Shown here piece by piece: positions 10,975-19,542 of a stretch of 45,351 bases of DNA. The stretch covers positions 1 through 45,351 of the forward strand of contig JANDJC010000021.1 in NCBI GenBank assembly GCA_024331045.1, written 5' to 3'. How positions within the stretch are numbered: position 1 is the stretch's first letter; each line of letters opens with the position of its first letter. The notes under the pieces were generated by a model that was not told the origin of the DNA, did no database searches, and saw only the letters and a program-made list of their open reading frames with translations. A program made the translations under genes and the position numbers. Source of the DNA: Nitrospira sp. (GTDB lineage: Bacteria > Nitrospirota > Nitrospiria > Nitrospirales > Nitrospiraceae).

Positions 10975-12450
10975 TTAGGAAGAACAACTCACGACCAGGT
11001 GTTTGCCCCAACTGGGGGGAGCCGCCGCATAAGCGTCCATGTCAGGCTGGTCATCGTAGGGCCGCCGGATGAGGGTCGCCAGACGATCGATTTCGGAGAA
11101 ATCCTTCTGCTGGGCCTTTTCGATAGCGAGTTGAGCCAAGTAATTCCGCAAGACGTATCTCGGGTTGACTCGGTTCATCCGAAGACGCCGCTCATCGTCG
11201 CGACTATGCTCGCTTCTCAAGCGCTTCCGATACCGAGCGGCCCAGTCATCGAACCGTTCACGATTGACAAAGAGATCCCGAAGGGCATGGTTCTCACAAC
11301 CCTCAACGGAAGAAAATGATCCAAGCGTTCGAAAGGCGAGGGTGTAATCGACATGACTTTCGTGGAGCAGGTTCAGAAACTCGTCTATCAAAGAGTGGTC
11401 GCCAGGCTGTTCTTCAACGAGCCCCAATTTCGCGCGCATGAGTCCGAGGTATTTGTCCTGAAACAGGCGATGATAGTGATCCAGTGAAGCCTTCAAGGCT
11501 TCCTTGGCAACCAACGGTGTCATCGCCTGAGCCAAACAGCCCAAGTTCCACAATCCAATCATCGGTTGTTGATTAAAGGCATAGCGGCCGTTCACGTCGG
11601 AGTGGTTGCAGATGAAGCCTGGGTCGTACTCGTCCATGAAGCCGAAGGGCCCATAGTCGAGCGTAAGACCAAGAATCGACATGTTGTCTGTATTCAAGAC
11701 ACCATGAGCCCACCCGACGGCCTGCCATTGCGCGATCAGGGCCGCGGTACGCTCGACCACTTCACTGAACAACCGCTCGTACCGGTCGGCCGCACCGGCC
11801 AAATGGGGAAAATGACGACCGATGACGTAGTCGGCCAGCACTTTCAGATGCTCATACTGCCGGCGATAATAAAACACCTCGAAGGTCCCAAACCGCACGT
11901 GGGAGGGAGCCAGACGCAGCAGCATGGCGCCGGTTTCCACTTGCTCCCGATAGACCGGGTCATCACTGCCGACCACGCAGAGCGCTTGGGTGGTGGGAAT
12001 GCCTAACCCCTCCATGGCGATGCAACAAAGATATTCACGGATGGCTGATCGCAGTACCGACCGACCATCGCCATCTCGCGAAAAGGGTGTCCGCCCCGCC
12101 CCTTTGAGGTGCAAGTCCCACCGTTCCCCTCGTTCGTTCAACACTTCACCTAAGAGCATCGCGCGACCGTCGCCAAGCTGCGGCACATAGACCCCGAATT
12201 GATGACCCGCATACAACATGGCCAGCGGCTCCATGCCGGAGAGTAAGAGGCCGCCACCGAAGAGTTGCGCAAACTCAGGTCGTGTCGCTTCTTGGGGATC
12301 AAGGTCGATCAACAAGGCGGCGTCGGTATTGAACGCGACCACCGAAGGAGAGGACGCAAAGGGCGTAGGGCTGACTTTGGTGTAGAAAGCTTCTGGCAGG
12401 CGGGCATAGCTATTGTCAAAGACAAGCTGTTCGAGAGATCGCCAGGGCAT
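10975..12450 (-). CDS. selO: Protein adenylyltransferase SelO (YdiU/UPF0061)
   Basis: The 491-residue product matches SelO over its full length. SelO is a pseudokinase-fold enzyme that transfers AMP from ATP to Ser, Thr or Tyr residues of proteins, in bacteria linked to redox stress. Visible landmarks are the N-terminal FDNSYARLPEAFY, the loop GAGRTPFSRDGDGRSVLRSAIREYL, and the catalytic/metal region GVLNTDNMSILGLTLDYGPFGFMD. The chain ends in CSS, the place where eukaryotic SelO carries selenocysteine; here a normal Cys is encoded. It is followed after four bases by the hydrolase gene and preceded by the DUF2294 gene at a 76-bp distance on the same strand. Confidence 0.95.
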   Translation of the reverse strand: MPWRSLEQLVFDNSYARLPEAFYTKVSPTPFASSPSVVAFNTDAALLIDLDPQEATRPEFAQLFGGGLLLSGMEPLAMLYAGHQFGVYVPQLGDGRAMLLGEVLNERGERWDLHLKGAGRTPFSRDGDGRSVLRSAIREYLCCIAMEGLGIPTTQALCVVGSDDPVYREQVETGAMLLRLAPSHVRFGTFEVFYYRRQYEHLKVLADYVIGRHFPHLAGAADRYERLFSEVVERTAALIAQWQAVGWAHGVLNTDNMSILGLTLDYGPFGFMDEYDPGFICNHSDVNGRYAFNQQPMIGLWNLGCLAQAMTPLVAKEALKASLDHYHRLFQDKYLGLMRAKLGLVEEQPGDHSLIDEFLNLLHESHVDYTLAFRTLGSFSSVEGCENHALRDLFVNRERFDDWAARYRKRLRSEHSRDDERRLRMNRVNPRYVLRNYLAQLAIEKAQQKDFSEIDRLATLIRRPYDDQPDMDAYAAAPPSWGKHLVVSCSS

Positions 12451-12495
12451 GAGAAAGCATGGCAGGATCCGGCCACCGCGCGCAAGGGCTGATCA

Positions 12496-12521
12496 CACTG
12501 ACTCCCCCGCACTGACTCCCC
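12496..12521. repeat. Tandem CACTGACTCCCC repeat (two copies, 14-bp period)
   Basis: CACTGACTCCCC occurs at 12496-12507 and again at 12510-12521, between the DUF2294 gene and selO. It is probably a slippage or tandem duplication. No stem that would make it a terminator is obvious. Confidence 0.6.
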
Positions 12522-12526
12522 AATGA

Positions 12527-12871
12527 CTAACGGATAACCGCGGACACTTCCCGATCCATCACAAACACAAAGATCCGCTCGCTGATCGGCACGTTGATAT
12601 CGGTAAACACCGAGAGAATCCGCGCCCCCGTAATGTCGCTCAACTGTTCGCACAGCTTGTCCCGCCCCTGGGCAAACAAATTCTCCCGCAGCCGCTTGAC
12701 CATCTCGACTCCTTCAGGCGTTTTGGCCAATTGGCGTTCGGCCGGCGTCAAGACCCCCTTCAAGCGGACGACGACAAGATCACGCACAATAAAGGCACGG
12801 ACCTCGTCCGGCCCCCGCCCCATGAACTCCTGTTCAAACTTGATGACGGCGTTTCGGATCGCGTTTTCCAC
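12527..12871 (-). CDS. DUF2294 / MpsC-like protein
   Basis: A 114-residue soluble protein matching DUF2294 over its length (IKFEQEFMGRGPDEVRAFIVRDLVVVRLKGVLTPAERQLAKT in short segments, then DITGARILSVFTDI and a C-terminal FVFVMD). In Staphylococcus aureus the homologous MpsC belongs to the mpsABC membrane-potential locus, whose MpsAB part is related to DabAB dissolved-inorganic-carbon pumps. No MpsA or MpsB homologue is visible here. However, this gene is divergent from the sbtA-like bicarbonate transporter with a shared 375-bp intergenic region, so a link to carbon or ion status is plausible (inference). It could be cotranscribed with selO downstream. The biochemical function of the family is unknown. 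Confidence 0.75.
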   Translation of the reverse strand: MENAIRNAVIKFEQEFMGRGPDEVRAFIVRDLVVVRLKGVLTPAERQLAKTPEGVEMVKRLRENLFAQGRDKLCEQLSDITGARILSVFTDINVPISERIFVFVMDREVSAVIR

Positions 12872-13246
12872 GAGTCACCGGCGCAGGATTATAAGTCGAA
12901 CGTTGGAGAGAAAAAAGGTTCTTTCGATGCTGGACACCTCCATCTTTCATGCAGCGCCTTTTAGTGCCTTCGAACTACCAGCGCACGATCTTGAGGCCTA
13001 ATCCGCTGATTCGCGCTTGACGCCGCGTCATTTGGCCTATTATGCATCGCACAGGCTCGAGATACGGTCATCCCACCTCTCAGAAAAAACGGTCTTGGAG
13101 AAAACGTTGGGGAGAAGGCATGATCACGTATAAACACCAAGTTAAAATACCATAGGTTCAGTTACTCAAAGAACCTGGCAGCCGATATGTCACGGACGCG
13201 TTGAAAGAGGTACCGCCGTCGTAGCCTTACCAAGAGGGACATATTC
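12872..13246. other. Shared divergent promoter region of the MpsC-like gene and sbtA
   Basis: 375 bp without a supported gene. It lies between two divergently transcribed genes, so it must carry both promoters. It contains the inverted repeat listed at 13154-13176, about 70 bp ahead of the sbtA start. Confidence 0.6.
13154..13176. promoter_or_regulatory. Inverted repeat AGGTTC-N11-GAACCT, candidate operator ahead of sbtA
   Basis: The two perfect 6-bp arms are separated by 11 bases. The inner part reads TTC-N11-GAA, which fits the loose T-N11-A pattern of LysR-type regulator sites. LysR regulators (CmpR, CcmR, CbbR) control carbon-uptake genes in other autotrophs. The assignment is inference from position and symmetry only. 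A weak hairpin is the alternative. Confidence 0.35.
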
Positions 13247-14455
13247 ATGCTCGAACAATTCCTCGATAACTTCCTTCACAATCTTTTCAAGCCCTTGCTG
13301 CTTTTTTTCTATCTTGGTTTCTTGGTTCCATTGCTCAAGGTTCCTTTTGAGTTCCCCTATGCAATTTACAAGGGGCTCACTATCTACTTGCTGATCTCGA
13401 TCGGATGGCACGGGGGCGAAGAATTGGCGTCTCTGTCCGCGGCGGACTTCGGGCGTGCCAGCGGGTTCATGATCGTGGGGTTTATAACCAATCTCATAAT
13501 CGGGATTGTTGCGTACGCTGCGCTTCGCCAGACAAACATTCGTCAAATTGACGCAGCGGCAGTTGCGGGCTATTACGGCTCCGACTCAGCCGGAACATTC
13601 GTCACTTGTCTGGGCGTCTTGACGGCCTCCAACATCGCTTACGCGGCGTACATGCCGGTCTTGCTCGCCGTCATGGAAATCCCCGGCTGTCTGGTCGCTC
13701 TTGCGCTTGTTGCCCGAATGCGAGAAACCGGTCTGATGGACGCGTTGGGAAACATGCCGGGGGAGCCCGGCTATGATCCTTCCGCAAAACGCATGGATTG
13801 GAACGGCCAGATCGATGAACTTGACGAGCTCGATGAAACCAAAGGTTCCCGAGTGACAACATCCAGCCCCCCTCGTTCGGTGGAGATTTCAAAACCGAAC
13901 GATACCGTCAAAGCCTCTGGGATCTTCAGCAAGGGAGTGCTCCACGAAGTTTTTCTGAATTCCGGTCTGTACTTGTTGTTCGGCGGTATCGTGATCGGCT
14001 TCGTGTCCGGCCTGCAAGGCACGAAGGTGACGGGCACCCATGATCAATTATTCGTACAGTTGTTCCCTGCGATCCTAAGCCTTTTCCTTATCGAGATGGG
14101 CATGACGGCCTGCAAGCGACTCCAAGACGTGCGGACGGCGGGCTGGAAATTCGTGATGTTCGGCCTGATCGCCCCTAATGTCTTCGCTGTCTTCGGCATT
14201 CTGATCGCGCACGGATACAGCGCGTTCCTGGGATATCCGTTTGAAATCGGCACGTACGCTCTTTTCGCCGTTCTCTGCGGATCGGCATCGTATATCGCCG
14301 TTCCCGCGATTCAGCGACTCGCCATTCCCGAGGCAAGCCCGACCCTGGGATTGGCAGCTTCTCTCGGTCTGACATTTTCCTACAATGTCACGATCGGCAT
14401 TCCGCTCTACATCATGATCGCCACGGTCATTTCCACGGCAATACCGGTTCAGTAA
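13247..14455 (+). CDS. sbtA: SbtA-type sodium-dependent bicarbonate transporter (DUF897)
   Basis: A 402-residue integral membrane protein with about ten hydrophobic helices in two halves of five, split by a hydrophilic, acidic and Ser-rich loop near residues 160-222. This is the SbtA arrangement. The regions equivalent to the substrate-site loops are present: YYGSDSAGTF (109-118) in the first half, and a CGSASYIAVPAIQ segment followed by AIPEASPTLGLAASLG in the second half, matching cyanobacterial SSSDISGPPTLR...IPSANPSAYIG in position. SbtA imports bicarbonate with sodium. No SbtB (PII-like) partner gene is adjacent, unlike in cyanobacteria. Start ATG 13247 has AGAGGG upstream. It opens a rightward run that also holds two carbonic anhydrases. 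Confidence 0.85.
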   Translation: MLEQFLDNFLHNLFKPLLLFFYLGFLVPLLKVPFEFPYAIYKGLTIYLLISIGWHGGEELASLSAADFGRASGFMIVGFITNLIIGIVAYAALRQTNIRQIDAAAVAGYYGSDSAGTFVTCLGVLTASNIAYAAYMPVLLAVMEIPGCLVALALVARMRETGLMDALGNMPGEPGYDPSAKRMDWNGQIDELDELDETKGSRVTTSSPPRSVEISKPNDTVKASGIFSKGVLHEVFLNSGLYLLFGGIVIGFVSGLQGTKVTGTHDQLFVQLFPAILSLFLIEMGMTACKRLQDVRTAGWKFVMFGLIAPNVFAVFGILIAHGYSAFLGYPFEIGTYALFAVLCGSASYIAVPAIQRLAIPEASPTLGLAASLGLTFSYNVTIGIPLYIMIATVISTAIPVQ

Positions 14456-14808
14456 GTTTGAAAGAAGAATGAAATGGAAAACCTTCAGGCATCGGAACAT
14501 GCCGCAATCTTTTTGGCACTCGACGGCCACAAGGGATTCGCCGAGTTATGGTTCGGCAATTCGTCGTTCTTCTGCGAATCCTCTTTCAGAGGCTCTGTGC
14601 TTTCAAAGAGGGCGACCACACAATTTGCATGAGTTTTGCTTTCATGCTGTGGGATAACCCCAAAGGGAGGCCAGACATCGCTGTGAATTTGTCATGGTTG
14701 AGGCAACGGAGCCCACATGTCGCTCGATACCAGGGTTGCGGACACCTGGCCGACTCACCAAGCCCTTTACGACAAACTTGCCCCATAGTAAACGCTCCTG
14801 CGACAATC
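14456..14808. other. 353-bp gap after sbtA
   Basis: Reading frames cross this stretch but show no recognisable protein and no good ribosome site. The frame of the downstream barrel protein is open through it, so an earlier start for that gene cannot be excluded. I see no clear terminator. Confidence 0.4.
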
Positions 14809-15831
14809 TTGTCACAATTCATCAAGTTGCATGGTCTAGCAACAAGTCTGCTCTTTCTCCTTTTGGGTACTGCATCTCCCGCGATGGCCGTGCCACCCAA
14901 TATCGGCTGGTCCGTCACAAGCGGGGGGTCGTTGTTCTATACCGATGATGTCGCTCTCTTTTCGGCCACCCGACGATCAAGCCTGGATGGTGATCCCTCA
15001 CAGCCTGTCTTGGACGTCTCTCGGACCGGCATCGGCAAAGACATGGTCTTCGAGCCGTACGTCCGCGTATCCAAGTTGCTTCCATCTTCCTTCGGAGAAA
15101 CAGAGCTTTCAGCGCGGGTGCGTGGATTTGTCTATGCGAAAAACCCCGAGTTCAGCCAAGGCTCGGTGTATCTCGAAGCCATCCACGGCTTCACACCCCA
15201 GACGATCCTCAGACTCAGATACTTCACAGCTCCTGATCAACTGCTCGGACAGACCGAACTGCCTGGATCCGAAGCGAACCTCCAAGACATGCGTGTTACT
15301 TCCCATCTGGGTACCATCCGGCTGGATCATCGCCTCTCCGAACATTGGGAAATCCAACTGCTCGGACGGGCCGGGATTCGCCGTTTCAATGACCCTTTTG
15401 CCCATCGCGATACCTTGCTGTGGCGGGTTGGCCCGCATCTTTTGTATCACGTCAACCACCACGCAAGGGTGATTCTGGGCTATCACTATGAGCGTGGGCT
15501 TGCTGATGGTCGCCACCAAGCTGAATTACACGAGGACGCCTCCTATGTGCACCATTTCGCGTCCATTGGGCTAGAAGTGGACCTCATGGAACATTTGGAG
15601 CTCGAATTGGACTTTCATTACGAGCGCAACAACTTTACGACCGGCAATCCGGAGGACGAGCGGTTTGACGGGCATGAAAACATCTTCATCGGAAGTGGCA
15701 GACTTTCCCTGCAGGTGACCGACCATGCTGCCCTGACCCTCACGGTTCAACGATCCAATCGCAACCAGAATTTTCACCAGACGCATGACCATAACACCAA
15801 TGTCTCGCTGGGAGTGATCTATCGGTTTTGA
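14809..15831 (+). CDS. Exported outer-membrane beta-barrel-like protein (start uncertain)
   Basis: The mature part is rich in alternating amphipathic strands (for example ELSARVRGFVYA, ILRLRYFTAP, WEIQLLGRAGIRRF, ARVILGYHYERG, LELELDFHYERN) and ends in an aromatic IYRF, the typical C-terminus of outer-membrane barrels. A signal peptide, hydrophobic core LATSLLFLLLGTASPAMA, ends just before VPPNIG. The frame is open back to 14548 but that upstream part does not look like protein. TTG 14809 is the nearest possible start that keeps the signal peptide short, without a clear ribosome site. Family not recognised. Its place between SbtA and two exported carbonic anhydrases suggests a role in outer-membrane passage (inference). 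Confidence 0.65.
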   Translation: MSQFIKLHGLATSLLFLLLGTASPAMAVPPNIGWSVTSGGSLFYTDDVALFSATRRSSLDGDPSQPVLDVSRTGIGKDMVFEPYVRVSKLLPSSFGETELSARVRGFVYAKNPEFSQGSVYLEAIHGFTPQTILRLRYFTAPDQLLGQTELPGSEANLQDMRVTSHLGTIRLDHRLSEHWEIQLLGRAGIRRFNDPFAHRDTLLWRVGPHLLYHVNHHARVILGYHYERGLADGRHQAELHEDASYVHHFASIGLEVDLMEHLELELDFHYERNNFTTGNPEDERFDGHENIFIGSGRLSLQVTDHAALTLTVQRSNRNQNFHQTHDHNTNVSLGVIYRF

Positions 15832-15855
15832 CCACCGCGCGCTGGAGGGTGAGCC

Positions 15856-15969
15856 ATGAGCACTTATGAAGAGGGATGGCGACGTTATGAGACCCATGGT
15901 TGGTCTGAGAATCAGATCCCGGAACATGGACTTCTGACACCTTCAACAGATGCTTGGTCGTGGCAATGA
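15856..15969 (+). CDS. Possible 37-residue Trp-rich small protein
   Basis: ATG 15856 is preceded by GGAGGGTGAGCC, a strong ribosome site at good spacing, 25 bases after the barrel gene. The predicted peptide begins MSTYEEGWRRYETHGWSENQ and has four tryptophans, no signal peptide and no membrane segment. It ends 50 bases before the lipoprotein start, so it would sit inside an operon. No family is recognised. Chance occurrence cannot be excluded at this length. Confidence 0.42.
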   Translation: MSTYEEGWRRYETHGWSENQIPEHGLLTPSTDAWSWQ

Positions 15970-16019
15970 TGCTCCGCAGCAAAGATCCTCACCTTCAAGA
16001 CCTCCAGAGGAGGAGCCTC

Positions 16020-16550
16020 TTGCTTAAAACACTGACGTTCGCAGCCCTCTGCTGCTCGCTCGTGGCTTGTCATCGTACGTTCGGCATTCCCAGAGATCTG
16101 GTGAGGGATCTGCCTGCATTGGCCTCCGTTCGATCCGTGTACATCGAGGACTTGACCCATGGGGAAGACCCCCATCTTGTGGAGGGATCGGACCTCGTCA
16201 AAGAAAAGATCAGCCAAAAGCTGACCCAATCTGGCCGCTTCGTAATAGTGGAGCGTCCGGATCTGGCCGATGCCCTGTTGACGGGCGTGGCCGGTTTTCA
16301 ACGGTGGTACTTTGGGATGGAGAGTTTTTTTGGATTGGAGGGCAGCCTCAACACCCAATATGCGGGGATTGGCATGGTTCGCCTCCTTGATGCGAAAACC
16401 AAACGACCCATCTGGACTCACGAATATGAGACAGGTTTGTTCCATCCGACCCAACCAGTGGTGGACCGGGTCGCCAACCAGATAGCCGAGAAATTGCTGG
16501 CTGATGCGGCTCTTGCGTCAGAGCGAGGGGCCTCTCCGCCCCGGCAATGA
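16020..16550 (+). CDS. Outer-membrane lipoprotein of unknown family, TTG start
   Basis: From TTG 16020 the 176-residue product begins MLKTLTFAALCCSLVACHR, a classic lipoprotein signal with the lipobox LVAC, so the mature chain starts at a lipidated Cys. The TTG is preceded by AGGAGGAG at ideal spacing, while the frame-extending upstream codons would place 22 charged residues ahead of the signal. The mature part resembles periplasmic proteins with a CsgG- or DUF4136-like alpha/beta fold (RFVIVERPDLADALLTGVAGF, VRLLDAKTKRPIWTHEYE), but I cannot assign a family firmly. It lies between the barrel and the iota-type carbonic anhydrase, all rightward. Confidence 0.72.
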   Translation: MLKTLTFAALCCSLVACHRTFGIPRDLVRDLPALASVRSVYIEDLTHGEDPHLVEGSDLVKEKISQKLTQSGRFVIVERPDLADALLTGVAGFQRWYFGMESFFGLEGSLNTQYAGIGMVRLLDAKTKRPIWTHEYETGLFHPTQPVVDRVANQIAEKLLADAALASERGASPPRQ

Positions 16551-16763
16551 ATCGGCGCTCTCTTCAGCCCAACCCTTAAACCAGTCTCATTTTTCGGGTA
16601 AACCAGCCTCCGTGAGACGCTCTCTCCAACTTCTCGATGACCAGCCAGGCTGGGGCCCTTACAGCAGGAGTTGAGAAAATAGGCGCCCATAATTATAATT
16701 TTGACGCTGTGCTGCTAGTCCTCAAAGAAGGCAACAACGGTCGTTTTTGAGCATGGTGACAAT

Positions 16764-17690
16764 ATGATCCCCTTCAATCCTGAGCACCACTCAATGTCGT
16801 TCGGACTGGCAACTGTGTTGCTGGGAATACTGGTCACTACTCCTTCCCAGGGTCTCGCTGAAATGCCGAAGCATACTGAGACCTGCGTGGCAGTCAGTGA
16901 ACAGGACATTGCTGCCCTCTTTGATCGTTGGAATGAATCCCTCAAGACCGGTGATCCCCATAAGGTCGTCGCCAATTACGCACCAAAGTCTGTTCTCCTC
17001 CCGACCCTATCAGGCAAGGCCCGTTTCACCCCACAAGAAAAAGAGGACTACTTTCACCACTTCCTTCAGAATCAGCCAGAAGGACGGATTGATTCTCGAA
17101 CCATTGAACTCGACTGCAACATGGCTATTGACGAGGGGCTGTATACTTTTATCTTTAAGAAGACCGGCGCTGTTGCAAAAGCTCGATATACCTTCGCCTA
17201 CAAGTGGGACGGCAAACAATGGTTAATCACGAGCCACCATTCGTCGGCTCTGCCATCCGAACAAACCCCCTTGGACGAGCCTGTCCACGCCGTTGCCCAG
17301 CATGCAGAAGTGTGCGTAGCCGTCAGTGAAAAGGAAATTGACGCTCTGCTTGATCGGTGGAGGCATTCGATCCAGAGCGGAAACCCTCACAAGGTGATGG
17401 CTCATTACGCACCTAAATCTGTCCTTCTTCCATTCTCCTCTATGAAACCTCTCTTGACCCTCGACGAGAAAGAAGAATACTTCCGACAACTCCTCAAAGA
17501 CAGGCCACTCGTCCACATCAATTCCCATACCATCGAACTTGATTGCAATACAGCCATTAATGAAGGCTTCTATACCTATACCTTTCAAAGAAGCGGGCGC
17601 ATCGTGAATGCGCGATACAGTGTCGTGTTCAAGTGGGATGGCCTCCAATGGTTGATCACTAGCGACCATTCATCGGTTTTGCCCCGCTAG
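16764..17690 (+). CDS. Tandem two-domain iota-type carbonic anhydrase-like protein (SgcJ/EcaC, CaMKII-association fold)
   Basis: 308 residues: a hydrophobic N-terminus (core SFGLATVLLGILV, likely cleaved near GLA) and two homologous domains, about 41-165 and 184-308. Each begins with a C-V-A-V-S-E motif, contains HYAPKSVLLP or NYAPKSVLLP and a TIELDCN segment, and ends with YKWDGKQWLITSHHSSALP or its counterpart FKWDGLQWLITSDHSSVLP. This pattern matches COG4337/SgcJ-EcaC-like proteins, now known as iota carbonic anhydrases, which convert CO2 and bicarbonate. The family hallmark HHHSS is SHHSS in domain 1 and SDHSS in domain 2, so activity, at least of domain 2, is uncertain. Bacterial members are usually single-domain. 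The ATG at 16794 is an alternative start. An alpha carbonic anhydrase follows, which supports the assignment. Confidence 0.78.
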   Translation: MIPFNPEHHSMSFGLATVLLGILVTTPSQGLAEMPKHTETCVAVSEQDIAALFDRWNESLKTGDPHKVVANYAPKSVLLPTLSGKARFTPQEKEDYFHHFLQNQPEGRIDSRTIELDCNMAIDEGLYTFIFKKTGAVAKARYTFAYKWDGKQWLITSHHSSALPSEQTPLDEPVHAVAQHAEVCVAVSEKEIDALLDRWRHSIQSGNPHKVMAHYAPKSVLLPFSSMKPLLTLDEKEEYFRQLLKDRPLVHINSHTIELDCNTAINEGFYTYTFQRSGRIVNARYSVVFKWDGLQWLITSDHSSVLPR

Positions 17691-18136
17691 TGACCGTACG
17701 GCGCCACCCTAACCAAAAGCGAACTGACCTCGAGCGCGAGAATGGCGCTGCTGGAGGGGGAGGGAGAGTGTACGTTGACAGGTCGCACTAACTAAAATGA
17801 ACGAATGCGCGCGGCTTTTATCGACGATCATACCGTCTCAGATCACACAAAGCCGCGTGCGGAGAACCTTCAGTATAAGCTCTCTCTTTGGAAAACAGTT
17901 GACATGCCAGCGAAAGGCACGGCTCTCCATGATACGGCCTCCAGCGTGTTCCCAGGTACATTCTCTTTTAAAAAATATGCCTAAAAGAGAAGAGGTGAGC
18001 GGTGATTATTGTCCGGTGAGGAGACCAAATTGATTTGCAGACGTAGATTTTTATTGACCAGCGAATGTAAACTACAGCCCTTCCGATCGTAGCTGCACTG
18101 CTTCGACCGCTGGTTTATACGGAAAGGGGAGAGATC
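17691..18136. other. 446-bp gap between the two carbonic anhydrase genes
   Basis: No gene with a ribosome site or recognisable protein was found. A 78-codon frame at 17797-18033 has no supporting signal. The length suggests the alpha carbonic anhydrase has its own promoter, but I could not pick a convincing -35/-10 pair. Confidence 0.4.
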
Positions 18137-18985
18137 ATGCTCTTCATGCTGTGGGAATTCATAGTTGTCACGGCATTGTTGCTGTCGGGAGCACGTTTGT
18201 ACGCAGGAGAAGGGGAGGCACTCACATGGAGTTACGATGGCGAACGGGGGCCGCTGCACTGGGGAAAGCTGAGCCCCGAGTTTGCTCTCTGCGAAAAGGG
18301 CATGGCTCAATCGCCAATCGATTTGTTGCGCAGCCACAGGATTGCGCTGGACGAAATCCAGTTTTTCTATAAAGACGCGCCGTTCCACGTCGTCAACAAT
18401 GGGCACACACTCTCGGAAATCGAACCCCTTTCAGAGACAGCCAAATCTCGTTACCCCAGACATGGGCAGACGGTCTTACACTTCGACAAGGACAGCACCA
18501 TTGTATTCGACGGAGATCTCTACCTCTTGGAACAATTCCATTTTCATGCTCCTAGCGAGCACACCATCGATCAGAAACACTATCCCATGGAGTTGCATCT
18601 CGTCCACCATAACGAACGCCATGAAGCGGCGGTCATTGCCGTGTTCATTCAGGAGGGACAGCACAATCCGTTCTTTGAGAAATTCCTAGAGCATGCTCCT
18701 CGTAAGGTTGGAGAATCCATTGAGGACAAGGATCATCTCATCAATCCAGAGACGCTACTGCCAAAAAGCCGGACCTACTACCGCTATTACGGATCCTATA
18801 CAACACCGCCGTGTCACGAAGGCGTGATATGGGCCGTGATGCACGAACCCATTGAGGTTTCGGCCGAACAGGTTCAGCGTTTCCGTGCTCTCATGGGACA
18901 TGACAATGCCAGACCAACCCAGCCTCTGCATAAGCGTTTCGTTCTCGATTCAAGCTTGCCCCTCCCTCATGCCCAAACGAGATAG
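18137..18985 (+). CDS. Periplasmic alpha-class carbonic anhydrase
   Basis: 282 residues with a signal peptide (about 1-23, ending LYA) and a full alpha-class fold. The three zinc ligands are His135 and His137 (QFHFHAPSEH) and His154 (MELHLVH). His90 in NNGHTL equals the proton-shuttle His64 of human CA II. TTPPC carries the Thr gatekeeper, and Cys52 and Cys226 can form the usual bacterial disulfide. All catalytic residues are present, so an active enzyme hydrating CO2 in the periplasm is expected. ATG 18137 follows GGGGAGAGATC. It is the second exported carbonic anhydrase of the run that starts with sbtA. Confidence 0.95.
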   Translation: MLFMLWEFIVVTALLLSGARLYAGEGEALTWSYDGERGPLHWGKLSPEFALCEKGMAQSPIDLLRSHRIALDEIQFFYKDAPFHVVNNGHTLSEIEPLSETAKSRYPRHGQTVLHFDKDSTIVFDGDLYLLEQFHFHAPSEHTIDQKHYPMELHLVHHNERHEAAVIAVFIQEGQHNPFFEKFLEHAPRKVGESIEDKDHLINPETLLPKSRTYYRYYGSYTTPPCHEGVIWAVMHEPIEVSAEQVQRFRALMGHDNARPTQPLHKRFVLDSSLPLPHAQTR

Positions 18986-19232
18986 TACCGAGACCGTGAC
19001 ATCCTCCTTCACGATCGCGGGCGGCCATACTTGCTCGCATCAAGTGGTGTGATCGCTCGTTTTCCCCGTCTTGCGGGAGGGGGCTCCTCGCAGCAATGAA
19101 GGTCAACCACGCGTAGCTACGGAGAGCAGTGCCCCTCTAGTATTAATGTCCCCCTACGTTTGGGGCATTGCAGAATATCCCCACGATAGGCCATAACAAA
19201 ACAAACGGTTGAATGAAAGAAGAGGATAGACC

Positions 19233-19457
19233 ATGGCTCAAATTCTCAATCTGAGCGAACATGCCAGCGATGAGGATGTCCACTTTTTGACCGCTCTCCT
19301 CATCTATCATCTGGTTGAACAGTGCGGGGGGCAGTTGCGATTTTCCCTTCAAGAAGTCCAACAATTACGCGACGGCCTTGCTACCAAAATGGTACAGATT
19401 CAACTTGGCAACGACGTGCGCCTCCGCATCATCGACCGCCTCCCTGAACTGCAATAA
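19233..19457 (+). CDS. Small protein of unknown function (74 residues)
   Basis: ATG 19233 is preceded by AGAGGA at good spacing. The peptide (MAQILNLSEHASDEDVHFLT...) is acidic, mostly helical by composition, and has no signal or membrane segment. The second half (LQEVQQLRDGLATKMVQIQL, RLRIIDRLPEL) looks like a folded helical/strand domain. No family is recognised. It lies 247 bp after the alpha carbonic anhydrase on the same strand. Confidence 0.65.
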   Translation: MAQILNLSEHASDEDVHFLTALLIYHLVEQCGGQLRFSLQEVQQLRDGLATKMVQIQLGNDVRLRIIDRLPELQ

Positions 19458-19542
19458 CCCTACCCTGTCCGCCGCGAGCAGCACATGTTCTCCTTAGCGA
19501 TGGCCTCCTTCTGGTAAGAGGAAAAACAGCGAGCTGCTCCAC

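Noticed and set aside
13154..13176. Inverted repeat considered as a terminator
   Set aside because: It is in a divergent promoter region, has short arms and no T-run.
17797..18033. 78-codon frame between the two carbonic anhydrases
   Set aside because: No ribosome site; Ser/Arg-rich composition unlike the neighbours.
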